The position numbers and the translations under genes are program-made. This document shows, one piece after another, positions 32,712 to 40,667 of a DNA stretch of 50,086 nucleotides. The DNA is from JAQUSX01 sp035446985 (GTDB lineage: Bacteria; Bacillota; Clostridia; Christensenellales; CAG-314). The stretch spans positions 1-50,086 of the forward strand of contig DAOTGG010000004.1 in NCBI GenBank assembly GCA_035446985.1, written 5' to 3'. Numbering within the stretch: position 1 is the first letter of the stretch; each line of letters begins with the position of its first letter. The notes beneath the pieces are model-generated. The model was not told where the DNA came from, searched no databases, and worked only from the letters and a program-made list of their open reading frames with translations.

Positions 32712-33752
32712 CTAAAATTGCAAAATCATTATATAGGCGTTGTTGTCGCCGAAGTTGCTGTTTGTGTAATAATTTTTTCTTTCGCCAGCTATCGTAAAGC
32801 CAAAACTTTTGTACATTTTAATAGCGTCGTCGTTGCCTTTGCTTACCTCCAACGTTATTTTTTTCACGTTTCGTTTTTTCGCGGCTTCTGCTAACGCGGT
32901 CATTATTGCGCCGCCGTAACCTTTTTTTCTGTATTGAGGCAAAACCCCGATTGTGCATAAATCCGCTTCGTCACTAGCTAAGTAAATCATTCCGTAGCCG
33001 ATAAGTTTGTCAGCTTCAAAAACGCCCAAAGTTATCAGACCGTCTTTATATGAAATATCAAAATCGCTTCTGTTCCATGCTTCTCCCGCAAAACATTGCT
33101 TTTCTATTTCCAGCATTTCGTCGATTTCTTTTTGCGTAAAAGCGATTTCTTTTACTATTTTGCGGTCCCTTTCTTCCTGAGCCTGCGGTTTGCGTAAATA
33201 TACAGGAGTTAATTCTTCGGCAAATTCCTTCGCCAAGATTTTTCTTTGCGTTACCGTAACAAGCTCATTAGCAAAATCCATATTCTCGTCAAATAATGCC
33301 GCTTTTTCGCCGATATATAAATTGGCTTGCGCTTTTTCTATTAAAGTCGGTTGTGCAATAGCGATGCCGCCGCAAAATTTTTGATAATAGAATAGGTCTC
33401 TGCCCGCGTCCATAAGGCAGTTTTCGGATTTCGTTTTTTCCGCCAATAATTCCAATGACGTAAAAGTCACCGATTGAGCGCAAGGAAAAACCGTCGTATA
33501 TCCTTTTACCGCGGCGATACCTATACGTATGCCCGTAAAACTTCCAGGACCGATATCGCAAGCGAATACGCCTATTTGATTAAATTCGACACCGTCCTTA
33601 CGCAAAACTTCGCCGATTGTTTTTGTCAGCGTACGGCTATGATTTTTGTTGCCGCGAATGATTTTTTGCTCGAAAATATCGCCGTTTTTAACTAAAACGA
33701 CGTACATATTCGGCGTGACAGTATCGATAATCAAAACGTATTTATCTTCCAA
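32712..33752 (-). CDS. tsaB-rimI: TsaB-RimI fusion protein
   Basis: A 346-residue fusion. Residues 1-195 are TsaB: IIDTVTPNMYVVLVK at the N-terminus and the signature DIGPGSFTGIRIG. TsaB works with TsaD and TsaE to make the threonylcarbamoyl-adenosine modification of tRNAs reading ANN codons. Residues 200-346 are a GNAT acetyltransferase of the RimI type: the acetyl-CoA loop is PQYRKKGYGGAIM and the C-terminal SFGFTIAGERKNYY block is typical. RimI N-acetylates ribosomal protein S18 and possibly others. In most bacteria the two genes are adjacent; here they form one frame with no internal stop. TsaE lies directly upstream. No tsaD is in the window. Confidence 0.9.
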   Translation of the reverse strand: MEDKYVLIIDTVTPNMYVVLVKNGDIFEQKIIRGNKNHSRTLTKTIGEVLRKDGVEFNQIGVFACDIGPGSFTGIRIGIAAVKGYTTVFPCAQSVTFTSLELLAEKTKSENCLMDAGRDLFYYQKFCGGIAIAQPTLIEKAQANLYIGEKAALFDENMDFANELVTVTQRKILAKEFAEELTPVYLRKPQAQEERDRKIVKEIAFTQKEIDEMLEIEKQCFAGEAWNRSDFDISYKDGLITLGVFEADKLIGYGMIYLASDEADLCTIGVLPQYRKKGYGGAIMTALAEAAKKRNVKKITLEVSKGNDDAIKMYKSFGFTIAGERKNYYTNSNFGDNNAYIMILQF

Positions 33753-33822
33753 CTTTTCTCCTTAATTTTTCATTAAATAACTTTTGAAAATTTTAATTTA
33801 TAGCTTCATTTGTCTTTTTTAC

Positions 33823-34236
33823 TTAATCAAAATTCGATATTGTAATCTCTCGCTCATTATTGCCGATAACGGTAATATTAACGATAATGTTCTCTTTCGG
33901 CAAAAGTCCCGCTATATTTTCCGCCCATTCTATAAAACAAACTCCATTGGCTCTGTTAAAATATTCTTCCAACCCAAGTTCCGCCGCTTCTTCCTCATTA
34001 ATGCGGTAAAAGTCAAAATGATTCAGCGTCAGTTTTGTGCCTTCATAAATATTGTGCAAAGTAAAAGTCGGGCTTGTCACGGTTTGCGTTACGCCGAGAC
34101 CTAACGCCGCGCCTTTGACAAAATGAGTTTTGCCCGCGCCCAAATCTCCGCGCAGCAAAATAACTTCGCCGCCTTTAAGTTTTTTGGCGAAATTCTCGCC
34201 TATTTTTATAGTATCGTTTACATTTTTACAAATCAT
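33823..34236 (-). CDS. tsaE: TsaE ATPase for tRNA t6A synthesis
   Basis: A 137-residue P-loop ATPase of normal length. Walker A is RGDLGAGKTHF, followed by SPTFTLHNIYEG and the Walker B-like HFDFYRI, and then GVCFIEWAEN. TsaE stimulates the TsaB-TsaD complex that transfers threonylcarbamoyl to A37 of tRNAs. It lies 70 bases upstream of the tsaB-rimI fusion and 33 bases downstream of ribU, and may also be reached by the FMN-regulated transcript. Identification is firm. Confidence 0.93.
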   Translation of the reverse strand: MICKNVNDTIKIGENFAKKLKGGEVILLRGDLGAGKTHFVKGAALGLGVTQTVTSPTFTLHNIYEGTKLTLNHFDFYRINEEEAAELGLEEYFNRANGVCFIEWAENIAGLLPKENIIVNITVIGNNEREITISNFD

Positions 34237-34269
34237 TTTCTCACTCGTTATTAACTAAAAATTTATCGT

Positions 34270-35091
34270 TTACTCGCTTTTATTTTTTCTCACATATTCC
34301 CAATGCAAAGCCTTGCTTAGCGGTTTGTAAATTAAAAACGCGAGTCCGCCCGATATAACGCATCGCAAAATATTAAACGGAGCGATACCAAAACCGAGAT
34401 AATAAGCGTAAAAATTCTGCACGGTTACCGTCGGGTAAAGAGGTTTAACCATATTAAGTAAAATATCCCAGTTTCCGCCGAACATCATTGTAACATAAAA
34501 CGGAATAAGTATAAATCTATTTACGATAACAGCCGAAACCGCGCAGCTAACCGCCCCTATAAGTATGCCTATAAACGCGCCTTTTTTGTTTTTGTGTTTT
34601 TTGTAGTAAAGCGCGGCAGGCAGTACGAACGCTATTCCGATGATAATATCGCCGATTTCACCTACGCAGGCGGTGGTCGTAAAAGGCATCTTTAACAGAC
34701 ATTTTATGACGATAATAGCGCAGGCGGGTATCGGTCCCATCGCAAAACCGCCCAGCAGAGCAGGCAAATCCGATATTTGAATGTCCAAAAATGACGGGAA
34801 CAAAAACGGGAGCGGAAACTTTACAAACATATAAAGTATATACGACAATGCCGTCAATACGCCTATTTTTGCGATAGTCGAAACGGCGGAATTTTTTGTT
34901 CCGCTGTCACCGTCGTGAATTTGGGTATCACTTACGCAGTTCGTTTTTACGCTTTTTTCGCCGTTTTGATTTATTTCCATTAAATCAGCGTTCAATTCGT
35001 CGCTCGTTTTTTCATTTTGAGCCGTATCATTTTTCGCGTTTTTATTAAAATCGTTTACTTTTTCATGCTCAAACTTCGTTTGTTCTTTCAT
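34270..35091 (-). CDS. ribU: RibU, riboflavin ECF transporter substrate-binding subunit
   Basis: I place the start at the ATG at 35091 (MKEQTKFEHEK), because AAGGAG lies 6-11 bases upstream; an in-frame TTG at 35112 would put that site inside the gene. The protein has 273 residues. A charged, probably disordered N-terminal extension of about 75 residues comes before six membrane segments (about 80-262) typical of ECF S-components: FPLPFLFPSFLDIQISDLPA and GFAMGPIPACAIIVIKCLLK. It binds riboflavin and works with shared EcfAAT modules elsewhere. The upstream FMN riboswitch and terminator support riboflavin as substrate. The long extension is unusual for the family. Confidence 0.88.
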   Translation of the reverse strand: MKEQTKFEHEKVNDFNKNAKNDTAQNEKTSDELNADLMEINQNGEKSVKTNCVSDTQIHDGDSGTKNSAVSTIAKIGVLTALSYILYMFVKFPLPFLFPSFLDIQISDLPALLGGFAMGPIPACAIIVIKCLLKMPFTTTACVGEIGDIIIGIAFVLPAALYYKKHKNKKGAFIGILIGAVSCAVSAVIVNRFILIPFYVTMMFGGNWDILLNMVKPLYPTVTVQNFYAYYLGFGIAPFNILRCVISGGLAFLIYKPLSKALHWEYVRKNKSE

Positions 35092-35128
35092 TAAAACTCC
35101 TTTTTGTTCCAAAGAGCTTTTTTATGAG

Positions 35129-35154
35129 AAAAATCCCTTGAATCGCTTCAAGGG
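35129..35154 (-). terminator. Expression-platform terminator of the FMN riboswitch
   Basis: CCCTTGAA (35135-35142) and TTCAAGGG (35147-35154) form an 8-bp stem with a 4-nt loop; the minus strand continues with five T residues. It lies between the FMN aptamer and the ribU ribosome binding site, as expected for transcription control. Confidence 0.8.
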
Positions 35155-35179
35155 CATTTTACTAAAAAATGATTTTTTC

Positions 35180-35301
35180 ATTTCTTTTCTCATCCGGACT
35201 TTACCGTCGGTACGGGAATTTCACCCGTTCGGCAGCCCATAAATAAGGCTGTTCATAGACTATCACTATCGGTAGGGAGTTTCACCCTGCCCCAAAGAAA
35301 T
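35180..35301 (-). promoter_or_regulatory. FMN riboswitch (RFN element)
   Basis: Read on the minus strand it contains the conserved blocks GGGGCAGGGTGAAA, CCCTACCG, the AGCC...GGGCT arm, GGGTGAAATTCCCGTACCG, and the 3' block CGACGGTAAAGTCCGGATG. The closing P1 helix pairs ATTTCTTT (35301-35294) with AAAGAAAT (35187-35180). When FMN binds, the downstream terminator at 35129-35154 should form and shut off ribU. Confidence 0.95.
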
Positions 35302-35387
35302 ATTTGTATTTTTTATTTTTTTAAACTCGCTTAGATCGTTTGTTAAAATCCGCTATATAAGTTTAAATAAATATTATGATTCGGTTT

Positions 35388-36035
35388 TTATTTTTGTTCG
35401 ACTATTTTTATGCCGCTGCTTGTGCCGAGACGTTTCGCGCCAGCGTTTACCATAGCTTCCGCCGTAGCGTAATCGCGGATACCGCCGCTCGCTTTGATAA
35501 ATAATCCTGTTCCTGTCAAAGCTTCAGCCATAATTTTTACGTCTTCCACTCTTGCTCCGCCTGTCGAAAATCCCGTGCTTGTTTTTACGCAGTTAGCTTT
35601 CGCTTCCACGCAAGCCGCGCACGCTTTGACGATTTTTTTGGAATCGAGTAAACAGGTTTCGATAATAACTTTTACCAAAGCACCGTTAGCCGCTTTTACG
35701 ACAGCCGCGATTTCTTTGGTCACTTTTTTCCATTCGTTGCCTTTAGCCCAGGACAAATTTATGACCATATCAACCTCGTCCGCGCCGTTTTTCACAGCGT
35801 TTTTGGTTTCAAAAACTTTGGTCTGAGTGGTATTTTCACCCAAAGGAAAACCTATTACGGTGCAAACTTTTACATTGCTGCCTTCCAACGTTTTTTTCGC
35901 GAGCTTAACGTAATCGGGCAAAATGCAAACCGACGCAAAACCGTAATCAACGGCTTCTTCGCACAAAGCGATTATTTGTTTTTTTGTGGACGGTTTTAAA
36001 AGAGTATGGTCTATTAAAGAAGCAAAATTATTCAT
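35388..36035 (-). CDS. deoC: Deoxyribose-phosphate aldolase
   Basis: The ATG at 36035 (MNNFASLIDHTLLKPS) is chosen, because GTGAGGG lies 8 bases upstream; an upstream in-frame TTG lacks support. The product has 215 residues, normal for the short DeoC class. It is a TIM-barrel class I aldolase: DHTLLKP at the N-terminus, VCTVIGFPLG, DEVDMVINLS, the Schiff-base lysine in VKTSTGFSTGGA and the second active-site lysine in IKASGGIRD. It cleaves 2-deoxyribose 5-phosphate into acetaldehyde and glyceraldehyde 3-phosphate. No other nucleoside catabolism gene is adjacent. Confidence 0.95.
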   Translation of the reverse strand: MNNFASLIDHTLLKPSTKKQIIALCEEAVDYGFASVCILPDYVKLAKKTLEGSNVKVCTVIGFPLGENTTQTKVFETKNAVKNGADEVDMVINLSWAKGNEWKKVTKEIAAVVKAANGALVKVIIETCLLDSKKIVKACAACVEAKANCVKTSTGFSTGGARVEDVKIMAEALTGTGLFIKASGGIRDYATAEAMVNAGAKRLGTSSGIKIVEQK

Positions 36036-36117
36036 AAAGAAATCCCTCACCTTCAAATCTAACGCATATTATACTCTTTTAACCGTGTTTAGTCAAGAAT
36101 TTGACGAAAGAGCTTTT

Positions 36118-36309
36118 TTATTCCACATCCATATTCAAACTTTCGCCGCTTTCGTAGGCTTCGTAGTAGTTGTAACTTTCTTTCGGAGGACGCCGCATTT
36201 TTGGCTCGGCGTTACGTCTTCTCTCGGCAAGAACCGTCAAAACTATGTAAGTAAGGCAGACGGCAATTCCAGCCGAACAGAAACACGCGAACACTGTTAA
36301 TCCGTTCAT
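36118..36309 (-). CDS. Small single-pass membrane protein
   Basis: The start is placed at the ATG at 36309 (MNGLTVFACFC), because CGGAG lies 8 bases upstream; an ATG 15 bases earlier would contain that site. The 63-residue protein has one membrane segment (residues 3-27) followed by ERRRNAEPKMRRPPKE and a Tyr/Glu-rich cytoplasmic tail. Topology is N-out by the positive-inside rule. It is divergent from the YhcN-like gene and follows deoC's promoter region. No family is recognised. Confidence 0.5.
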   Translation of the reverse strand: MNGLTVFACFCSAGIAVCLTYIVLTVLAERRRNAEPKMRRPPKESYNYYEAYESGESLNMDVE

Positions 36310-36454
36310 AATATTTCTCCGCATTACCTGTACGCGGTAATTTTAACGCTTCTTCTAACGCTTAAAAACATACGCTTTTGGCGGAAAATGGCGAAAAAGT
36401 GAGTATAATAGACAAAATTTAGCATACTAATGGCAAAAACAAGGAGGAAAGGTG

Positions 36455-36910
36455 ATGAAAAAATTGTTTTTGGCTTTGGCTATAATCTGCGTCGTAATAT
36501 TAAGCGCGGGCGTATGTTTTGCGGATCAACCTGCTAAACCCTGCCAAGAAAACTTGGAAACCGAAATTAAACAACTTGAAAACGTGCGGGACTGCAAAGT
36601 CGTTTGCTTCGCGGGTTATTGTTTTATAGCTTTGCGCACAGAAGGAATAACGACAAAAACGGCAATGAACGAGCTGACAGAAAAAGTTATCGCGTTTGTT
36701 AAAGAAAAATGCCCCAGAATAGAACACGTTTTCGTTTCAACAGCGGTAAAAACTTTCGCGGCTTTACAAAAACTGACTTATGAAAACATTTGGGAAGAAC
36801 TTACCGAACTTTTTGACTTAGATGAAAATGAGTATCCGCTGCCCAAAATCCGTCCAATGCCTTTTTTGCAACCGAAGCCCGATGAAACACCAGAAACTGC
36901 ACAAAACTAA
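36455..36910 (+). CDS. Secreted YhcN/YlaJ-like protein, possibly sporulation-linked
   Basis: The start is placed at the ATG at 36455, because AGGAGG ends 7 bases upstream; the adjacent GTG is closer than usual. The 151-residue protein has a signal peptide (residues 1-23, likely cleavage after CFA). A compact alpha/beta domain follows with the pattern LENVRDCKVVCFAGYCFIAL, then a helix and CPRIEHVFVSTAVKTFAALQ, which matches the ferredoxin-like YhcN/YlaJ fold of spore-associated lipoproteins. There is no proper lipobox Cys. The C-terminus is Pro-rich. Spore-membrane function is inferred from the family resemblance only. A TATAAT (36404-36409) lies upstream, without a clear -35. Confidence 0.55.
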   Translation: MKKLFLALAIICVVILSAGVCFADQPAKPCQENLETEIKQLENVRDCKVVCFAGYCFIALRTEGITTKTAMNELTEKVIAFVKEKCPRIEHVFVSTAVKTFAALQKLTYENIWEELTELFDLDENEYPLPKIRPMPFLQPKPDETPETAQN

Positions 36911-36997
36911 CGCTTTATAGGGCATGATAGGCTAGGTAAAATTTAAGTTTAAAAAAAAATTTTGATAAAAATACTTTTATCATAAATTAAATAATCG

Positions 36998-37090
36998 GGG
37001 ACAGTCGCAGAGAATACGACTGTCCCTTTATCCGAAGTATAAAAAGGTACCATTCGTCTTGGAGAGGCAGAATGAACGCGCCTCTTCGGA
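36998..37090 (+). other. Structured intergenic element of unknown type
   Basis: A perfect 10-bp hairpin (GGGACAGTCG 36998-37007 with CGACTGTCCC 37017-37026) is followed by two competing pairings. TCCGAAG (37031-37037) can pair with CTTCGGA (37084-37090). Alternatively GGAGAGGC (37061-37068) can pair with GCCTCTTC (37080-37087). The alternatives overlap and exclude each other. No open reading frame covers the segment. It could be a structured RNA, a leader element or a palindromic repeat such as those mobilised by RAYT transposases. The rest of 36911-37392 is AT-rich apart from promoter-like sites. Confidence 0.45.
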
Positions 37091-37122
37091 CTAGCTTAGT
37101 ATAGCACATCGACCATTTTCAT

Positions 37123-37131
37123 TGCTATAAT
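37123..37131 (+). promoter_or_regulatory. Extended -10 promoter candidate upstream of the citrate operon
   Basis: TGCTATAAT is a perfect extended -10 element, 262 bases before citD. No recognisable -35 lies upstream, which extended -10 promoters do not need. Confidence 0.4.
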
Positions 37132-37325
37132 ACGGCTTGTCTTGTTTTGTTTGATTTTATTTTTTTTTGTCGATATTTATCGCTTTTTAACAAATCGTCT
37201 AAATTTCGTGTCGACATTTTCATAAATTTTTATCCAACCAAAACCGATTTTTTTACCGATATACATAAACAAAATTTTTTGGAAAATTTTAATTAAAAAA
37301 TTAACGAAGATAAGGGCAATTACCC

Positions 37326-37354
37326 TTGATAAAATACCGCTTTTGTTATAAAAT
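37326..37354 (+). promoter_or_regulatory. Promoter of the citrate operon
   Basis: TTGATA (37326-37331) and TAAAAT (37349-37354) are separated by 17 bases and lie 38 bases before the citD ATG, which is preceded by a GGGGG ribosome binding site. Confidence 0.6.
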
Positions 37355-37392
37355 GAAGTTAGCAAAAAATACTTTTTTACGGGGGTTAAATA

Positions 37393-37683
37393 ATGTTAAA
37401 AACTGCTACAGCAGGCACGCTGGAATCCGGCGACATTATGATTGAAATTATTCCAAATAACGGCAGCGGAATCGATATTCGCCTTGACAGTATCGTGTCG
37501 CACCAGTTTGGAAAACAAATTAAAAACGTTATTACGCAAGTTTTGCGTGAATACGGCGTTGACGGCGTAACGGTAAACGCTACCGACAAAGGCGCTCTTG
37601 ACTGCACGATAGTAGCCAGAACGACGGTTGCGGTCTGCAGAGCAAAAGACTGCGACACAAATTGGCAGGAGGCAAACAAATGA
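37393..37683 (+). CDS. citD: Citrate lyase acyl carrier protein (gamma subunit)
   Basis: A 96-residue protein of normal CitD length. The prosthetic-group site is Ser12 in TAGTLESGD, which is loaded with phosphoribosyl-dephospho-CoA by the CitG and CitX products encoded downstream. The rest (MIEIIPNNGSGIDIRLDSIV, VNATDKGALDCTIVARTTVA) is typical of the family. The ATG follows a GGGGG site by 7 bases. Its stop overlaps the citE start (ATGA). It carries the acetyl and citryl thioesters between CitF and CitE. Confidence 0.93.
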   Translation: MLKTATAGTLESGDIMIEIIPNNGSGIDIRLDSIVSHQFGKQIKNVITQVLREYGVDGVTVNATDKGALDCTIVARTTVAVCRAKDCDTNWQEANK

Positions 37684-38585
37684 AAGAAAGACTAAGACGC
37701 ACGATGATGTTTGTTCCCGGCAACAATCCCAGTATGATGCAGGACGCTCACATATACGGACCCGACAGTATTATGCTTGACCTTGAGGACAGCGTAACTA
37801 TGGCACAAAAAGACGCGGCGCGTTTTTTGGTATATAACGCGCTAAAAACAATAAAATACGGAAAAACCGAAACTGTCGTACGTATCAATCCTCTCTCCAC
37901 CCCCTACGGCGCAAAAGATATTGAAGCCGTCGTAAGAGCGGGAGTCCAAGTAATACGTATGCCAAAGACCGAAACGAAAGAAGAAGTATTGGAAGTCGAA
38001 CGCGAAATCGCCCGAGTGGAAAAAGAAATCGGCGTTCCCGTCGGCAAAACTCTCATTATGGCCGCGATAGAAGGCGCGTTGGGCGTTATTAACGCATACC
38101 AAATTGCTACCGCTTCACCCCGTATGATGGGTATCGCGTTAGGCGCGGAAGACTACTGCGCAAACCTGAAAACTTCCCGCACAAAAGAAGGCGTCGAGCT
38201 TATGCTTGCCCGTCAGACAATAGTAGTAGCGGCAAGAGCGGCTGGTATTGCCGCTTTGGACACCGTGTTTTCAGACCTTAACGATATGGAAACGTTTGAA
38301 AACGAAGTCCGTTTAATCAAAAATATGGGCTTTGACGGAAAATCCATAATAAACCCACGTCAAATAGAAATAGTAAACAAAATTTTCGCTCCCACCGAAA
38401 GAGAAATATTAAAGGCAAAAGATATTTTGGCAGCGATAGAAGAAGCCAAAGCAAAAGGAAGCGGCGTTGTGTCGCTTAACGGCAAGATGGTTGATAAGCC
38501 CGTCGTTATCCGCGCTGAGCGCACCATCCAAATGGCTCTCGCTTGCGGAGTAATAACGGAAGACGAAATCGGGGGTGAAATATAA
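37680..38585 (+). CDS. citE: Citrate lyase beta subunit (citryl-ACP lyase)
   Basis: The start is the ATG at 37680, inside the ATGA overlap with citD, with AGGAGG 7 bases upstream; this gives 301 residues. CitE is a TIM-barrel CitE/HpcH family lyase: RRTMMFVPGNNPSMMQDA at the N-terminus, LDLEDSVTMAQKD (metal and substrate site), VRINPLSTPYGAKDIEAVV, AAIEGALGVINAYQIA and the GDGKSIINPRQIEI-type segment (here DGKSIINPRQIEI). It cleaves citryl-ACP to acetyl-ACP and oxaloacetate. Its stop shares a base with the citF ATG (TAATG), so translation is coupled. Confidence 0.95.
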   Translation: MKERLRRTMMFVPGNNPSMMQDAHIYGPDSIMLDLEDSVTMAQKDAARFLVYNALKTIKYGKTETVVRINPLSTPYGAKDIEAVVRAGVQVIRMPKTETKEEVLEVEREIARVEKEIGVPVGKTLIMAAIEGALGVINAYQIATASPRMMGIALGAEDYCANLKTSRTKEGVELMLARQTIVVAARAAGIAALDTVFSDLNDMETFENEVRLIKNMGFDGKSIINPRQIEIVNKIFAPTEREILKAKDILAAIEEAKAKGSGVVSLNGKMVDKPVVIRAERTIQMALACGVITEDEIGGEI

Positions 38586-40132
38586 TGCCGAACAAAATAA
38601 ATGATATAGAAAAAATCGCAAAACAGCTTCATATGCCCGTCTACAAAAAAGACTGGAATAAAAATACTAGAAAACGCGATTATACTCCAAGAAAAGATTT
38701 GCAAACCCAAAGCGAAAAAATAGTCGACCTTGAAACCGCGATAAAAGCATCGGGCTTAAAAGACGGAATGACTATTTCGTTCCACCATCATTTCCGTAAC
38801 GGCGATAAAATAGTTAACCTTGTAGTAGCCAAACTCGCAGAAATGGGATTTAAAAATCTTACATTAGCTGCAAGCAGTCTTTCCGAAGTCCACGCTCCGC
38901 TTATCGAGTACATTAAAAGCGGCGTAATAACTTCTATACAAACGTCGGGACTCAGAGGCGACCTTGCGGACGCTATCAGTCACGGCTTAATGGATAAACC
39001 CGTTATTTTCCGTTCGCACGGCGGCAGAGCGGCAGCGATAGCAAACGACGAAATTCATATCGACGTAGCTTTTTTAGGAGCAAGCAGCTGCGACTATCTT
39101 GGCAACGCAAACGGCTACTCTCGCTCAGGCACAGAAAAATCTATCTGCGGCTCGCTTGGTTACGCAAAAGTCGACGCCGAATATGCCGACAAAGTAATTA
39201 TACTTACCGACAATCTTGTTCCTTACCCCAATGTGCCTGTGGCTATTGCGGAAAGCGAAGTCGATTATATCGTTTTGGTTGACGAAGTCGGCGAAACTGG
39301 CAAAATCAGCTCGGGAGCTTTGCGTCAAACAAAAAATCCCCGCGACTTGCTTCTGGCTCAGATTGCTGCAAAAGTCGTTGTTAATTCGGGATATTTTTAC
39401 GACGGATTTTCAATGCAGACAGGTTCGGGCGGCGCAAGCCTTGCGGTAACGCAATTTATCCGCGAAGCTATGAAAGAAAACAACATCAAAGCCCGCTACG
39501 CTCTCGGCGGTATTACAGGACATATGGTGCAGCTTCACGAAGAAGGCTTGATTGAAAAACTTTTGGACGTTCAGTCTTTTGATATAGTGGCCAGCCAGTC
39601 GCTCAAAAACAACCGTTTTCATCAACAAATAAACGCGAACGTTTACGCCAATCCTTTTGACAACGGCTCTGCGATAAACTGGCTTGACGTAGTGCTGCTT
39701 TCCGCATTGGAAGTAGACGTAAACTTTAACGTAAACGTATTGACAGGCAGTAACGGCATTATCCGCGGCGCAATAGGCGGTCACCCAGATACTTCCGCTG
39801 GCGCGGCTTTGTCAGTCATACTTTGTCCGCTTCTAAGAGGTCGTATTCCCTGCGTTGTGGACAAGGTTACCACAGTCATCACCCCGGGCGACACCGTTGA
39901 CGTTATCGTCACCGATTACGGCGTAGCGGTAAACCCCAATCGCCCCGACGTAGCCGAAAGACTGAAAAGAGCGAGAATAAACGTCGTTCCGATAAGCGAG
40001 CTTAAAGCTATTGCCGACGGAGTTATCGGCAAACCCGATCCCCTGCCATTCGGCGAAAAAATCGTAGGAGTAGTCACAAGCCGAGACGGAGCGGTCTTAG
40101 ACGTTATTCACGAGATAGTCGAAGAAGACTAA
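38585..40132 (+). CDS. citF: Citrate lyase alpha subunit (citrate:acetyl-ACP transferase)
   Basis: A 515-residue CoA-transferase-type subunit of normal length. N-terminal region RKDLQTQSEKIVDLETAIKA followed by GMTISFHHHFRNGDKIVNLV, the FRSHGGRAAAI block, and the later YALGGITGHMVQLHEEGLIEKL, GSNGIIRGAIGGHPDTSAGA and VIVTDYGVAVNPNRPD are typical CitF motifs. It exchanges the acetyl group on CitD for citrate, forming citryl-ACP and acetate. It is translationally coupled to citE (TAATG) and is followed 3 bases on by citX. Confidence 0.96.
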   Translation: MPNKINDIEKIAKQLHMPVYKKDWNKNTRKRDYTPRKDLQTQSEKIVDLETAIKASGLKDGMTISFHHHFRNGDKIVNLVVAKLAEMGFKNLTLAASSLSEVHAPLIEYIKSGVITSIQTSGLRGDLADAISHGLMDKPVIFRSHGGRAAAIANDEIHIDVAFLGASSCDYLGNANGYSRSGTEKSICGSLGYAKVDAEYADKVIILTDNLVPYPNVPVAIAESEVDYIVLVDEVGETGKISSGALRQTKNPRDLLLAQIAAKVVVNSGYFYDGFSMQTGSGGASLAVTQFIREAMKENNIKARYALGGITGHMVQLHEEGLIEKLLDVQSFDIVASQSLKNNRFHQQINANVYANPFDNGSAINWLDVVLLSALEVDVNFNVNVLTGSNGIIRGAIGGHPDTSAGAALSVILCPLLRGRIPCVVDKVTTVITPGDTVDVIVTDYGVAVNPNRPDVAERLKRARINVVPISELKAIADGVIGKPDPLPFGEKIVGVVTSRDGAVLDVIHEIVEED

Positions 40133-40134
40133 AA

Positions 40135-40650
40135 ATGAAAGACTTTCCCGTAACTTTAAACGAAGTTCTTGCCGCTCGCGATGAACGGGCGGCAAGACAA
40201 AAAAAATTTCTTGCCGATTTTCCTACCACGGTTATATCGCTCACGATTGTTAGCCCGGGAGAAATAAAACGCACGGAAGACAGCAAATTTATCGCCGATA
40301 TAGCGGACGAGTATATCACAAAAACTTTCGGCGAAAAAATTTTGACAAAAATTATTACGGATAAACCCACGGGCTACGAAGTAATTTACGCAGTCGACCT
40401 TAACCCCTTTCAGATTAAAAAAATAACGGCGGATTTTGAAAACGAACATCCTTTGGGCAGACTTATGGACATCGACGTAATTGGGCAAGACGGCAAAAGC
40501 GTGAGCCGAAGCGAAATCGGTATGGAAAACAGGCTTTGTTTACTTTGCGGCAAGCCGTCGGCATATTGCGTAAAGGCTCGGACGCATACGCTAACGCAGC
40601 TGCAAGAAAAAATCAAAAATATGATAGCCGAATTCAGGCAATCTCAATAA
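40135..40650 (+). CDS. citX: Apo-citrate lyase phosphoribosyl-dephospho-CoA transferase
   Basis: A 171-residue CitX, normal length. The signature HPLGRLMDIDVIGQDGKSVSR and the Cys-rich RLCLLCGKPSAYC followed by ARTHT are diagnostic. It transfers the prosthetic-group precursor made by CitG to the serine of CitD. The start is 3 bases after the citF stop, with coupling likely. It is separate from CitG here, unlike the CitXG fusion of some lactic acid bacteria. Confidence 0.92.
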   Translation: MKDFPVTLNEVLAARDERAARQKKFLADFPTTVISLTIVSPGEIKRTEDSKFIADIADEYITKTFGEKILTKIITDKPTGYEVIYAVDLNPFQIKKITADFENEHPLGRLMDIDVIGQDGKSVSRSEIGMENRLCLLCGKPSAYCVKARTHTLTQLQEKIKNMIAEFRQSQ

Positions 40651-40667
40651 AGGTAAAAAAATAAATT

